Source of the DNA: Treponema sp.
GTDB taxonomy: Bacteria; Spirochaetota; Spirochaetia; Treponematales; Treponemataceae
NCBI GenBank assembly: GCA_004554075.1
Contig: SFOB01000047.1
Coordinates: 1 to 22,349 of the forward strand
Reading direction: 5' to 3'
Length of the DNA: 22,349 nucleotides
Part shown: positions 6,062-14,745 of the stretch, one piece after another
Numbering within the stretch: position 1 is the stretch's first letter
How the letters are laid out: each line of letters opens with the position of its first letter
Program-made: the position numbers and the translations under genes
Notes under the pieces: generated by a model
Seen by the model: only the letters and a program-made list of their open reading frames with translations
Told to the model about the DNA's origin: nothing
Database searches by the model: none

Positions 6062-9000
6062 ATGTGCACAAAGTTTAAGTTTTACAAAACAGGCTTTTTT
6101 GTGACCTTCTTCCTGTTTTTTTTATGCGCCCAGCCTCTTTCTGCAAAAAATGTTTTAGGCCGGCCCCGCAGAATGTATCTGATAAAAACAGAGCATTTTG
6201 ATATCATCTATTCAAATAAGAGCGAAGAAACAGCCCTGCTGCTTGTAGAGAATGCAGACCGTCTTTATCAGAAGGCAGTTGATACAATTAATGCCCTGGA
6301 CCCGGACAAGGCCCTTGCTGCAAAAATCAATCTGCACATGCCGGTAATTATTTCTCCAGATTCAGATTTGCTTTCAATTGAATATACACCAATCCCTTAT
6401 AACAGAATCATTCTTTTTGATTCTCCGGCAGATTACCAGACCGCTGGCTTTGAAGATTCTCTGCTCAGCCTTTTTTATCGAGAACTCGTGCAGGCCGTTG
6501 CCCAGTCAATCAGAAGCCCCTTTAATCAGTTTATTGCTACCTGGATGACCGGAGATATTTATCAGCCGGTTGCAATTTATAATCTGCCATATTCGTTTAT
6601 AGAAGGCCTTGCTTATTTAGCAGAAGCGGATGAAGACGGTGACGGTTTTAGTGAAGGTCTTGAAGGCCGCCTTAATGACGGATATTTTCTCCAGATTCTC
6701 TCTCAGGCAAAACTCGAAGGAAAGTTCCCTAAGTGGATTCAGATTACAAATGTAAGAGATACCTACCCTGGTGAAGAGCTTGCGCTTGCAGCAGGGGCAG
6801 GTTTTTCTGCCTTTTTGATGAATGCTTACGGAGTTGAAAAATATGCAAAGCTCTGGGAAGAAAGCGGAAAAATAAATCCACTTTTGACTCAGGGAGTATT
6901 TAAGAATACATACGGAAAAAAACTCAATGAGCTCTGGGCGGAGTTTGAAGCGTCGGTTCCGCTTCCTGATGGGCTTATGGAAGCAGAAAGCTTTGAGCGG
7001 GAAGGGGAGATTCTTTTTCCAAATGATAAGGAAGCAAATTACGAGCACATTCTTATTACCGAGTATGGTACAGTCTGGTATGACAGGCTTCGTCATGAAG
7101 TAGATGTTTTTGATGATAATAACACAAATAAAATGAGGCAGCTGCTCTTTCTCGCAGATAATGTAGAAAGAATGGCCCTTTCTCCAGACGGCCGTTATAT
7201 GGCAGTTTCCTATACTCAGGCCCGCTACATGGAAGACCTTTCCACCAGTCTGGTATGGATTTATGATTTACGCGAAAGAAGATTTCTTGAAGCAAAGTAT
7301 AACCTCAGGGATGCGGCTATTGTAAAAAGGACAGGCGGGGAATATGCGCTTGCAGGCGTAAATGTGCAGGAAAGTCGGGCAAAACTCCAGGTCTACACTC
7401 TGCCATGCGGAGAAGATGATGGAGACGATCCTGAACTGATTTTCAGTCAGATTTTTGAAAGAGACGAAATACCTTTTTCTCCGGTTTATGGAGGAGACGG
7501 ATTTATAAGTTATATTCGAAGTCAGGGGAAGGAAAACTTCCTCTGCAGACTTTGTTTTGACCAGGCTTCCGAACAGGGAGTCGGATTAAAAAACAAATGG
7601 CTTATTAAAACAGATTCTGCAGATCAGTCCTCTGCTGAAGGTCTTAAGCCAGGCCGCCTTTCCTACAACCCGACCCGCGAAAGTTCAAGCCCTCATTACA
7701 CCTTCGTCTTTTCCCTGCCGCACGAGCACGCCTACACCCGCGCGGGTTTTATATACCTCAATGAAAACTTTGAGCCTCAAAGCGTGCAGCTTACAGCGGC
7801 AGACGTTTCCGGGGGCATAAACTTTCCTGTCCTTTCATCCACAGGAAAGCTTTTCTACAGCGCAAAAAAATACGCAGAAAACCAGTTGCGTTCGGTGGAG
7901 CTTTCTTCTTTGCCGCTGGCGGCGGGAGAACTCGTTGAGGCCGCCGGAGAAGACGGGAAAGCGGGAGAACTCGACAATGCCGTAGCAACACAAGCCGCCG
8001 GAGAACTCGGGGAAGCGGGAGCTACACTCCCCCTTTCTCCCCACGACGCTCTGCAGACCTATAACGTCCGCTGGTATAACCCGATTAAATACATGCTGGA
8101 CTTTTCTTTCACTCCATTTTTCCCTATTAAGACACTGGACCTGAACGAAAAGAATCTTTACTGGCCGGGTCTAGGCCTTACAATTGAAAGCCAGACAGAC
8201 CCGTGTATGAATACAAAGGCTCTTCTTTCTGCCGGCTGGACCTATCTTCCTCTTGATTTCTCCTGGACAAACAATATGCCTTCCAGCTATCTGGCAAAGT
8301 TCCGCACAGAATCTCTCAACTTGAGCAAAGATAAATCTGCAGCATTTTATATAGAAAATACCTCAACTCCGGTTGAATTAAAGGCCGGTGTAATTTTCAA
8401 CTGTAATCGAAACGGTGAATATACTTTTAAGGTAATTGGCGGCGGTCAGTGGAAAATTCCTATTGGCCTTGCCATCAGACATTTTGTAATTAATCTGCAG
8501 GGCAGCTACAGCGCCTCAACAGATTATTACGATCAGACAAAAAGCGAGCTGCACCCAAGCCTTTCAAACTGGCCGTCTTTTAAACAGGCTTATGAGCTCT
8601 ACGAAATTTCAGCGAGAATAGAATATACAAACATTCATCAGTATGGTTTTTCAACCTTTGAGCAGAGGGGAATCCTTCTGGGTATGAAGGCCTATGCAAT
8701 GTGGGATATGGTGGAATTAAGGCAGCTTGAAGATCCAAAGATTTCAGATGTTACACAGCTTAACTTCAGCTTTTATGGCAAAGCCGCAATTCCGGGTCTT
8801 TTGCCTTTTACAGGAAAAAATCACTGGGTATTAAGCATGCCGGCCCTTCTCAATGTTGAGTTTGTAAACAAGCCTGGAACAGCCTTTGAATCAAGTTTTC
8901 AGGTACTTTTGATTGGCCGTGAAATCCATAACACTGCAATCCCATATTTTATGTATGCCCGCAGAGCAGGACTCTGGTTCGGCTACAATATGGCCCTTGT

Positions 9001-9229
9001 TTACGATACAACAGAAGTAAGCCTGCCGGATATCCGCCGCGACAACTACCTGGCAGAGCTTTTTAAAGACATCCGCTACACTCATGCCCTGTATATGGTG
9101 CTCAATTTTGACTTCAACCTTGCTCTGGGCCAGCTTTCCACAGTTCCAATCAATACAACCCTTAAAGGCACCTGGTTCCCGGAAAGTAACGGTTACCAGA
9201 TTACCCTGGATCTGCGCTTTAAGCTATGA
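6062..9229 (+). CDS. Large exported protein: peptidase-like N-terminus, possible propeller, C-terminal barrel
   Basis: A protein of 1055 residues that I cannot name. Residues 1-28 form a signal peptide (basic start, FFVTFFLFFLCAQPLSA). Next comes a region opening with LIKTEHFDIIYSN, as in peptidase-MA-like domains. The position where such families carry HExxH reads RELVQAVAQ, so zinc ligands seem lost. Residues ~320-610 contain propeller-like strands (LSPDGRYMAVSY, LVWIYDLRERRF). Residues 620-657 are a low-complexity Ala/Gly/Glu insert. From about 670 alternating aromatic/polar strands run to the end (YQITLDLRFKL), which suggests an outer-membrane barrel, although the final residue is Leu and not the usual Phe. 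The ATG at 6062 is preceded by AAAAAGGAAAAA. It lies 49 bp after argD and may be co-transcribed. Probably outer-membrane, substrate unknown. Confidence 0.8.
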   Translation: MCTKFKFYKTGFFVTFFLFFLCAQPLSAKNVLGRPRRMYLIKTEHFDIIYSNKSEETALLLVENADRLYQKAVDTINALDPDKALAAKINLHMPVIISPDSDLLSIEYTPIPYNRIILFDSPADYQTAGFEDSLLSLFYRELVQAVAQSIRSPFNQFIATWMTGDIYQPVAIYNLPYSFIEGLAYLAEADEDGDGFSEGLEGRLNDGYFLQILSQAKLEGKFPKWIQITNVRDTYPGEELALAAGAGFSAFLMNAYGVEKYAKLWEESGKINPLLTQGVFKNTYGKKLNELWAEFEASVPLPDGLMEAESFEREGEILFPNDKEANYEHILITEYGTVWYDRLRHEVDVFDDNNTNKMRQLLFLADNVERMALSPDGRYMAVSYTQARYMEDLSTSLVWIYDLRERRFLEAKYNLRDAAIVKRTGGEYALAGVNVQESRAKLQVYTLPCGEDDGDDPELIFSQIFERDEIPFSPVYGGDGFISYIRSQGKENFLCRLCFDQASEQGVGLKNKWLIKTDSADQSSAEGLKPGRLSYNPTRESSSPHYTFVFSLPHEHAYTRAGFIYLNENFEPQSVQLTAADVSGGINFPVLSSTGKLFYSAKKYAENQLRSVELSSLPLAAGELVEAAGEDGKAGELDNAVATQAAGELGEAGATLPLSPHDALQTYNVRWYNPIKYMLDFSFTPFFPIKTLDLNEKNLYWPGLGLTIESQTDPCMNTKALLSAGWTYLPLDFSWTNNMPSSYLAKFRTESLNLSKDKSAAFYIENTSTPVELKAGVIFNCNRNGEYTFKVIGGGQWKIPIGLAIRHFVINLQGSYSASTDYYDQTKSELHPSLSNWPSFKQAYELYEISARIEYTNIHQYGFSTFEQRGILLGMKAYAMWDMVELRQLEDPKISDVTQLNFSFYGKAAIPGLLPFTGKNHWVLSMPALLNVEFVNKPGTAFESSFQVLLIGREIHNTAIPYFMYARRAGLWFGYNMALVYDTTEVSLPDIRRDNYLAELFKDIRYTHALYMVLNFDFNLALGQLSTVPINTTLKGTWFPESNGYQITLDLRFKL
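7922..8010 (+). repeat. GC-rich imperfect repeat inside the large exported protein
   Basis: GCGGGAGAACTCG occurs at 7922-7934 and 7961-7973, and GCCGCCGGAGAA at 7940-7951 and 7994-8005. The stretch is in frame, codes for Ala/Gly/Glu (AGELVEAAGEDGKAGEL and the like) and is much richer in GC than the flanks. Confidence 0.7.
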
Positions 9230-9274
9230 GTTTTCTTATTTTTCGCTTTTATCATCATTTTTCCGCTAACTATA

Positions 9275-9304
9275 TTTAACTTTTCATGTTTTTTTTAGTA
9301 TATT
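9275..9304 (+). promoter_or_regulatory. Possible promoter of the GldA-like operon
   Basis: TTTAAC (9275-9280), 18-bp spacer, TATATT (9299-9304). The match is weak and several other AT-rich combinations are possible nearby. A promoter is expected here because the 107-bp gap separates unrelated genes and the next ribosome site (GGAGGA 9325-9330) is strong. Confidence 0.3.
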
Positions 9305-9336
9305 TGATTATATAGTAAAAATTTGGAGGACTTAAA

Positions 9337-10260
9337 ATGATTGAAGTTTCCCACGTTTCCCGTAACTTCGGGGATTTTCGTGCGGTAAATGATGTCAGCT
9401 TTTCAATTCCTACAGGACAGATTGTAGGACTTCTTGGCCCTAACGGCGCTGGCAAAACTACTACAATGCGAATGATAACAGGTTTTCTCGCTCCATCCGC
9501 AGGCGAAATCAAAATTGATGGAATTGATATCAGCGAAAATCCTGTTGAAGCTAAAAAGAAAATCGGCTATATGCCGGAATCTGCTCCCCTTTATGGAGAA
9601 ATGATTGTAGAAGATTACCTTGTCTACATTGCAAAAATGTACGGACAGAATCCGGAAATAAAGGTTCCTGCCCTTTGTGCAGAATGTGGTCTTAAGGAAG
9701 TAATGAGCAAAAATATTTCTGAGCTTTCCCGCGGTAACCGCCAGCGTGTTGCTCTTGCCCATGCCCTTATGAACGATCCGGAAATCCTTATCCTTGATGA
9801 ACCTACATCCGGTCTTGACCCTAACCAGGTAGAAGATGTTCGTGCAATTATCCGCGAAATCGGTAAAACCCGCACAGTAATTATTTCAACTCATATCCTG
9901 AGCGAAGTAGAAACAATCTGCAGCCGTGCAATCATTATCAGCGGCGGTAAGCTTGTTGCAGACTCTTCAATTGAAGAACTTAAAAACAGCATTGGCACTT
10001 CGTCTACTGTTTATATTTCAGTTGGCGGCAACGTGGCTTCTGCTGCGGAACTTGCAAAGTCTGTTTCTGGTGTTTCTGCTGTTTCAACTAACAGCATTGA
10101 AGGCGGTCTTTCAGAGCTTGTTGTTTCAGTTAATGGTGATGCAGAAATCAGACCGGCTCTTATTAAAAAGCTTGTAGAAGGCGGATTTGATATTTACTCT
10201 GCAGCCCTCAGTCAGAACTCACTTGAAAATGTATTCCATACTTTAACGGAGGCTAAATAA
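9337..10260 (+). CDS. ABC transporter ATP-binding protein, GldA-like
   Basis: 307-residue cytoplasmic ATPase of the ABC-2 exporter type. Walker A is GPNGAGKTTT (residues ~34-43), the Q-loop region reads YMPESAPLYGEMIVEDYL, the signature is LSRGNRQRVALAHAL (LSRGN in place of LSGGQ, as in GldA/NosF/CcmA relatives), Walker B is ILILDEPTSGLDP and the switch His is in ISTHIL. A C-terminal domain of ~80 residues follows, common in this subfamily. It would power the permease encoded next. The stop codon overlaps the next ATG by one base (TAATG), so translation is probably coupled. The start at 9337 is fixed by GGAGGA six bases before. Confidence 0.92.
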   Translation: MIEVSHVSRNFGDFRAVNDVSFSIPTGQIVGLLGPNGAGKTTTMRMITGFLAPSAGEIKIDGIDISENPVEAKKKIGYMPESAPLYGEMIVEDYLVYIAKMYGQNPEIKVPALCAECGLKEVMSKNISELSRGNRQRVALAHALMNDPEILILDEPTSGLDPNQVEDVRAIIREIGKTRTVIISTHILSEVETICSRAIIISGGKLVADSSIEELKNSIGTSSTVYISVGGNVASAAELAKSVSGVSAVSTNSIEGGLSELVVSVNGDAEIRPALIKKLVEGGFDIYSAALSQNSLENVFHTLTEAK

Positions 10261-11024
10261 TGAGCGACACAAATACAGTAAAAACAAAAAAGCCACAGAG
10301 TCCAGCATGCATTATCATGAAGCGTGAGCTTAAGGCTTATTTTACTTCTCCGGTTGCATATCTTGTTTCCGTATTATTCCTTGTAGTTTCAGGCATATTC
10401 TTTTATTTCGGTTTTATGCCTTTTTATGGTGGCTTCTTCCTGATGGACAGAGCAGAACTCCGAGCTTTCTTTTCTGCCTTGCCGCATATTCTTTCCTTTA
10501 TAATTCCGGCTGTTACTATGAGACTTTTTGCGGAAGAAAAGCGTTCGGGTTCCATCGAAACTCTTATGACCCTTCCGGTTACAGATACTGATGTTGTTAC
10601 AGGAAAGTATCTTGCGTCATTTATTGGAAGTCTTGTTATGCTGCTTCCAACTCTGCTCTTTATTATTCCTGCAGAAGTTTACGGTTCTCCGGATTATGGT
10701 CCTATTGTAGGTGGTTTTATTGGTGCAATCTTCCTTTGCGCAAGCTTTACTGCAATCGGAATTTTCACATCAGCTATTACTAAGAATCAGATCATAGCCT
10801 TCCTGGCAGGTATTGCAATTTGTGTAGCCCTCACAATGATTGACTTCCTTTTGATTTTCCTGCCTTCAGGCCTTTCTTCATTCTTAAGCTTTATTTCTGC
10901 AAAGGCACATTTTACTTCGATTGCGCGGGGTATTATTGATTCAAGGGATTTCATTTATTTTATTTCCCTCACAGCGCTTTTCTTTGCTGCAACTGTTAAG
11001 GTTCGTCAGCTCGAAAAAGCTTAA
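10260..11024 (+). CDS. ABC-2 type permease, GldF-like
   Basis: 254 residues, inner membrane, with about six hydrophobic helices (starting near residues 31, 75, 113, 153, 183 and 227). The cytoplasmic motif FAEEKRSGSIETLMTLPVTDTDVVTGKY is typical of the GldF/ABC-2 permease family. It should pair with the ATPase before it and with the following GldG-like protein. In gliding Bacteroidetes the GldA-GldF-GldG set is an ABC complex linked to motility; homologous sets occur in many non-gliding bacteria, so a gliding role should not be assumed here. The ribosome site CGGAGG lies inside the end of the preceding gene. Confidence 0.9.
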   Translation: MSDTNTVKTKKPQSPACIIMKRELKAYFTSPVAYLVSVLFLVVSGIFFYFGFMPFYGGFFLMDRAELRAFFSALPHILSFIIPAVTMRLFAEEKRSGSIETLMTLPVTDTDVVTGKYLASFIGSLVMLLPTLLFIIPAEVYGSPDYGPIVGGFIGAIFLCASFTAIGIFTSAITKNQIIAFLAGIAICVALTMIDFLLIFLPSGLSSFLSFISAKAHFTSIARGIIDSRDFIYFISLTALFFAATVKVRQLEKA

Positions 11025-11045
11025 CCCGGCCGACCTAAGGAGATT

Positions 11046-13118
11046 ATGATGAAAAAAATATTAAAATGGCTTAAAGGTCCAAAATCAGATTTTATTTTAT
11101 TTGTGATTTTTCTTGTGCTCCTGAATCTTGTTGGATACAGAGCATTTGTCCGTTTTGACCTTACAGCGCCAAAATCTTATTCGCTTTCAAAAGCAAGTAA
11201 AACAGTTGTAAAGAATCTGGAAACTCCGCTTTCTGTACGTGTGTTCTTCAGCGACGGACTTCCTTCTACTTACAGCAATGTTTACCAGTATGTAAAAGAT
11301 ATCCTTGTTGAATACAAGGGTGCCGCAAATAAAAACTTCTCGGTTTCTTATATGGATATGTCTAAGGCCGAGAATGAAGAGCTTGCCCGTGACTTAGGTA
11401 TTCAGCAGGTTCAGATTCAGGAAATCAAAAATAATGAAGTTGGACTCAAGCAGGTTTATATGGGACTTGCTATCGCTTACGGTGATGATATTGAAATCAT
11501 GAATCCGGTTCAGACTTCAGACGGTTTTGAACTTGAGTTTACAACAAGAGTTTCAAAAATGATTTCTATGGCAGATGCTCTGTCTGGCCTTGCAAAAAAT
11601 GAGAAGCTTTCTCTTACCCTTTATCTTTCAGATGATTTGAAAAAGCTTGGAATCAGCGGAACAGAAGAGGCAGATCAGATTATCCGCGACGCCTATAATG
11701 TAGTAAACCGCCAGAACTTTGATCGCATAGACTACAAGGTTGTAAGCCCTGATGCAGTCGAAGCAGATGCCCTTGCCGCAAAATATGGTCTGCAGACAAT
11801 TTCCTATTCAGACAGAGGCCTTCAGAAAAAGGCTGTAATCGGTCTTGTTCTTGAATACGGTGAAAAGTTCTACGCTCTTCCTCTTGAGATTCAGCGTTCT
11901 CTCTTTGGCTATGTTGTTGGCGGTCTTGAAGATGTAGAAACAAGCCTAAATGACGGACTTCATAATCTCTTCTCAAATGCTAAAGCCCTTGGTTATATCA
12001 CAGGACATGGTGAGGTAGATCATACTTCTGCAGATTATGCTGCAAACTTTGAAAAGCTTATTTCAAATAATTATGAGCTCAAGGATATTGATTTGAACTC
12101 TGCAGATATTCCTGCCGGCATGAATGCAATTATCATCAATGGTCCAAAGCAGGACTTTACAGAAGAAGAACTTTATAAAATTGACCAGTTCCTCCTTCGC
12201 GGCGGAAATGTAATGATTTTTATTGACGGTACTGTAGATGATGGTAAAAATCAGATGTACGGCCTTGGTCACTTTATCACAAATAACAACAACCTGGATC
12301 GTCTTCTTGCAAAATATGGTATTGAACACAAGAAGAATATGATTATGGATAAAAACTGTATTACAAGCCAGAACGCACAGTATGGCGAACTTCACTACTG
12401 GTGGGTTCCAACCCTTCATAAAAAGCAGCTTGCTAAAAAGCATGTAATCACAAACAATCTGGGTTATGTTTATCTTTTGCAGAGTTCTTCACTTGATCCT
12501 GCAGATGCATTGGAAAATAAAAATCTTAAGGTGACAGAACTTGCAAAATCTTCAGAAGAAGCCTGGGCTCTAGAAGATGATATTACTCTTCATCCTCTTT
12601 ATCTTGAACCACCTGCAGACGCTTCTCAGTTTACACAGTATGATCTGGCCCTTCTGCTTGAAGGAAAGTTTGATTCTGCCTTTGACGAAGCTCCGGAAGG
12701 AATTACAAAGGCTGCTGCATCAGAAGGTCAGAATGATGAAAACGCCCTTGTTACTTCAAACTTTGTAAAGGCAAGCGTTATGCCTGGAAAACTTTTTGTA
12801 GCAGGTTCTTCTGAAATTACAACACGTCAGGTTATTGATGAAAATGGCTCAAGCCCTGTTTCAATGTTCCTTATGAATGTTGTTGATTATATGAATGGTA
12901 ACGAAGAACTTTGTACAATGCGTACAAAGAGCCTTTCTGTAAATAACCTTACAATAAAGTCTAAGGCCGGTGTAAACATCTGGAAGTACCTGAACTCATT
13001 CGGACTTGCAGTCATTGTAGTTATCTGTGGTCTGATTGTATTGAGATTAAGAAGCGCACGCCGCCGTTCAATCAACAAAAAATACAATCCTGATGATTCA
13101 AGAACAATTACAAAATAA
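11046..13118 (+). CDS. GldG-like ABC transporter auxiliary protein
   Basis: 690 residues. A membrane helix at ~16-36 (DFILFVIFLVLLNLVGYRAF) is followed by a large extracytoplasmic region and a second helix near the end (LNSFGLAVIVVICGLIVLRL) with a basic cytoplasmic tail. The start of the soluble part (DLTAPKSYSLSKASKTVVKNLETPLSVRVFFS) is the hallmark of the GldG/ABC_transp_aux family. The later GYITGHGEVD and IDQFLLRGGNVMIFIDG match its IFT52/GIFT-like fold. It likely forms the periplasmic part of the ABC complex. TAAGGAG (11036-11042) precedes an ATG-ATG pair; the first (11046) is taken, and the second would shorten the protein by one residue. The gap to the permease is 21 bp. Confidence 0.88.
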   Translation: MMKKILKWLKGPKSDFILFVIFLVLLNLVGYRAFVRFDLTAPKSYSLSKASKTVVKNLETPLSVRVFFSDGLPSTYSNVYQYVKDILVEYKGAANKNFSVSYMDMSKAENEELARDLGIQQVQIQEIKNNEVGLKQVYMGLAIAYGDDIEIMNPVQTSDGFELEFTTRVSKMISMADALSGLAKNEKLSLTLYLSDDLKKLGISGTEEADQIIRDAYNVVNRQNFDRIDYKVVSPDAVEADALAAKYGLQTISYSDRGLQKKAVIGLVLEYGEKFYALPLEIQRSLFGYVVGGLEDVETSLNDGLHNLFSNAKALGYITGHGEVDHTSADYAANFEKLISNNYELKDIDLNSADIPAGMNAIIINGPKQDFTEEELYKIDQFLLRGGNVMIFIDGTVDDGKNQMYGLGHFITNNNNLDRLLAKYGIEHKKNMIMDKNCITSQNAQYGELHYWWVPTLHKKQLAKKHVITNNLGYVYLLQSSSLDPADALENKNLKVTELAKSSEEAWALEDDITLHPLYLEPPADASQFTQYDLALLLEGKFDSAFDEAPEGITKAAASEGQNDENALVTSNFVKASVMPGKLFVAGSSEITTRQVIDENGSSPVSMFLMNVVDYMNGNEELCTMRTKSLSVNNLTIKSKAGVNIWKYLNSFGLAVIVVICGLIVLRLRSARRRSINKKYNPDDSRTITK

Positions 13119-13133
13119 GGTGAAGGTGATTAT

Positions 13134-14066
13134 ATGAAGACAAGAAAATTAGTTTTAATAATTGCTGATGTGATTCTGCTTGCTGTATGCATTCTGCAGC
13201 TGGCACTTGGCGCACGTGATACAACTAAATATTTTACACTTAAAGATAAGCCGGATTCTCTTGAAATTGTAACACCAGGCGAAACAATCAGCCTTTATAA
13301 AGAAGGAGATGACTGGTTCATCGGTTCACAGAAATATCCTGCAAGCCTTTCTATGGTCGACTCTTACATCGATGCAATTTCTAATATCCGTGCTCTGGAT
13401 AAGGTTGGCAGTACTTCAAGCGAGGCAATTGCAGACCGCTACGAACTTGTAGACGGAAAGAAAACTATTGTTACTGCAAAGCTTGGAGACAAGGTTCTCC
13501 GCACTCTCGAAATTGGAAAAACAGCAGTTTCATCTTCTCAGTGCTATGCAACAATTGATGGTGGAAAAGATATTTATCTTCTTTCTGGCGGAATCAACGA
13601 CACCTTTGATACAAGCGTTGCCGCTGCCCGCACAACTATTGTTTTGAATCTTGAATCATCTGACATTACAAACGTTTCTGTTACAGATTATAAAACAGGT
13701 AAAACATGGGCAGTTTCAAGAATGGGAACTGGTGATGACCTTGCCTGGAACGTAAGCGGAGACGGAGCAGGGGATGGTTATGAACTGGACACTGGAATTG
13801 CCGCAACCTGGCTTAATTCCTTTGCTTCTCTTTCTACCCGCGACTGGTATCTTGATGATGATGAAGTTGAAGGTGAAAAAGTTGTTTCAGCAAAAATCAC
13901 CTGTGCCTTCAAGGATATTTCAGTTGATTTCTATGCTATTCCTAAGAATAACGAGAAAGATTTACAGCAGTACTTTGGAACCTGCAGCGAAACACCATAC
14001 CGCTTTAAGGTTAATGAAAAGTCTGTAACTCAGTATCTTAAGACTCTGGAAGAGATGGCAAAATGA
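13134..14066 (+). CDS. DUF4340-type protein of the Gld-like operon
   Basis: 310 residues. An N-terminal helix (LVLIIADVILLAVCILQLAL) acts as signal anchor or signal peptide; the rest is extracytoplasmic and rich in beta strands. Features that suggest DUF4340 are the early ITLYK-like strand (ETISLYKEGDDWFIGSQKYPASLSMVDSYIDAISNIRALDKV) and VLRTLEIGKTAVSSSQCYATIDGGKDIYLL. Proteins of this family commonly follow GldG-like genes, so it is probably part of the same ABC complex, but its biochemical role is unknown. It sits 15 bp after the GldG-like gene, with AAGGTG before the ATG, and overlaps pth by four bases (ATGA). Confidence 0.82.
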   Translation: MKTRKLVLIIADVILLAVCILQLALGARDTTKYFTLKDKPDSLEIVTPGETISLYKEGDDWFIGSQKYPASLSMVDSYIDAISNIRALDKVGSTSSEAIADRYELVDGKKTIVTAKLGDKVLRTLEIGKTAVSSSQCYATIDGGKDIYLLSGGINDTFDTSVAAARTTIVLNLESSDITNVSVTDYKTGKTWAVSRMGTGDDLAWNVSGDGAGDGYELDTGIAATWLNSFASLSTRDWYLDDDEVEGEKVVSAKITCAFKDISVDFYAIPKNNEKDLQQYFGTCSETPYRFKVNEKSVTQYLKTLEEMAK

Positions 14067-14719
14067 TTAAACTCGTAGCATTTTTGGGAAATTACGGTAA
14101 AGAATACGAAAAGACCCGCCACAATGTAAGCTGGTACTTTGAAGATTCTCTACCTTTTGCAGGCCGCCTTTCCTGGCAGAGTAAGTTCAAGGGCCAAATA
14201 GCATCCCTGACTCCCCAGGAACTTTCTCAGTGGGCCTGCGACACAAAAATCTGCTCAAAAAAAGACGGCTCTCCGGTCCTGGTGCCGGAAGAGGCTCCTG
14301 CTCACATCTACTTCCTCAAGCCAATGACCTACATGAACCTGAGCGGCGACAGCATTATAGAAGTTGCAAACTTCTACAAAATCCAGCCTTCAGAGATTAT
14401 GGTAGTTCACGACGAACTTGAGCTGGAGCCAGGTTTTGTAAGCCTCAAGTGGAGCGGCGGCCTGGGCGGTCACAACGGCCTTCGCAGCACCAAAGCCGTT
14501 CTGAACACCCCAGACTTCTGGCGCCTGAGATTCGGCATAGGCCGCCCCGACACCCCCAACATAAGCGTAGCCGACTACGTCCTAAGCCGCTTCACCCCCG
14601 ACCAGCAGGAACTCATGCAAAACGTATTTAGCCAGACAAACCTCCTCTTCGTTAAACTCCTTTTATCGAAAAAGCCCGAAGACTACATCCAATCCTGGGG
14701 CAAAAAGAAACTCATTTAA
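14063..14719 (+). CDS. pth: Peptidyl-tRNA hydrolase
   Basis: 218 residues. Releases tRNA from peptidyl-tRNA that drops off ribosomes; cytoplasmic. The catalytic set is visible: TRHN (catalytic His), KPMTYMNLSG (Asn), VVHDELELEPG (Asp) and GGLGGHNGLRS (Asn). The N-terminal motif is GNYGKEYEKTRHNVSW where most family members have GNPG and HNVGW, a small departure. An insert of about 20 residues (near residues 55-80, TPQELSQWACDTKICSKKDG) makes it longer than the typical ~190. It is the last gene of the Gld-like operon, with an ATGA overlap that implies coupled translation. The link between a housekeeping enzyme and an envelope ABC operon has no evident functional reason. Confidence 0.92.
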   Translation: MIKLVAFLGNYGKEYEKTRHNVSWYFEDSLPFAGRLSWQSKFKGQIASLTPQELSQWACDTKICSKKDGSPVLVPEEAPAHIYFLKPMTYMNLSGDSIIEVANFYKIQPSEIMVVHDELELEPGFVSLKWSGGLGGHNGLRSTKAVLNTPDFWRLRFGIGRPDTPNISVADYVLSRFTPDQQELMQNVFSQTNLLFVKLLLSKKPEDYIQSWGKKKLI

Positions 14720-14745
14720 TTGTATTTTATTAGCTGTCTAGGAGC

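Noticed and set aside
6617..7096. 159-residue open frame on the - strand
   Set aside because: Antisense to the 1055-residue exported protein, low-complexity basic/aromatic composition, no promoter or domain.
10260..13118. Assigning a gliding-motility function (gldF, gldG names)
   Set aside because: Homology is to the ABC family at large; spirochaetes do not glide by the Bacteroidetes mechanism and no other gld gene is present, so names were not transferred.
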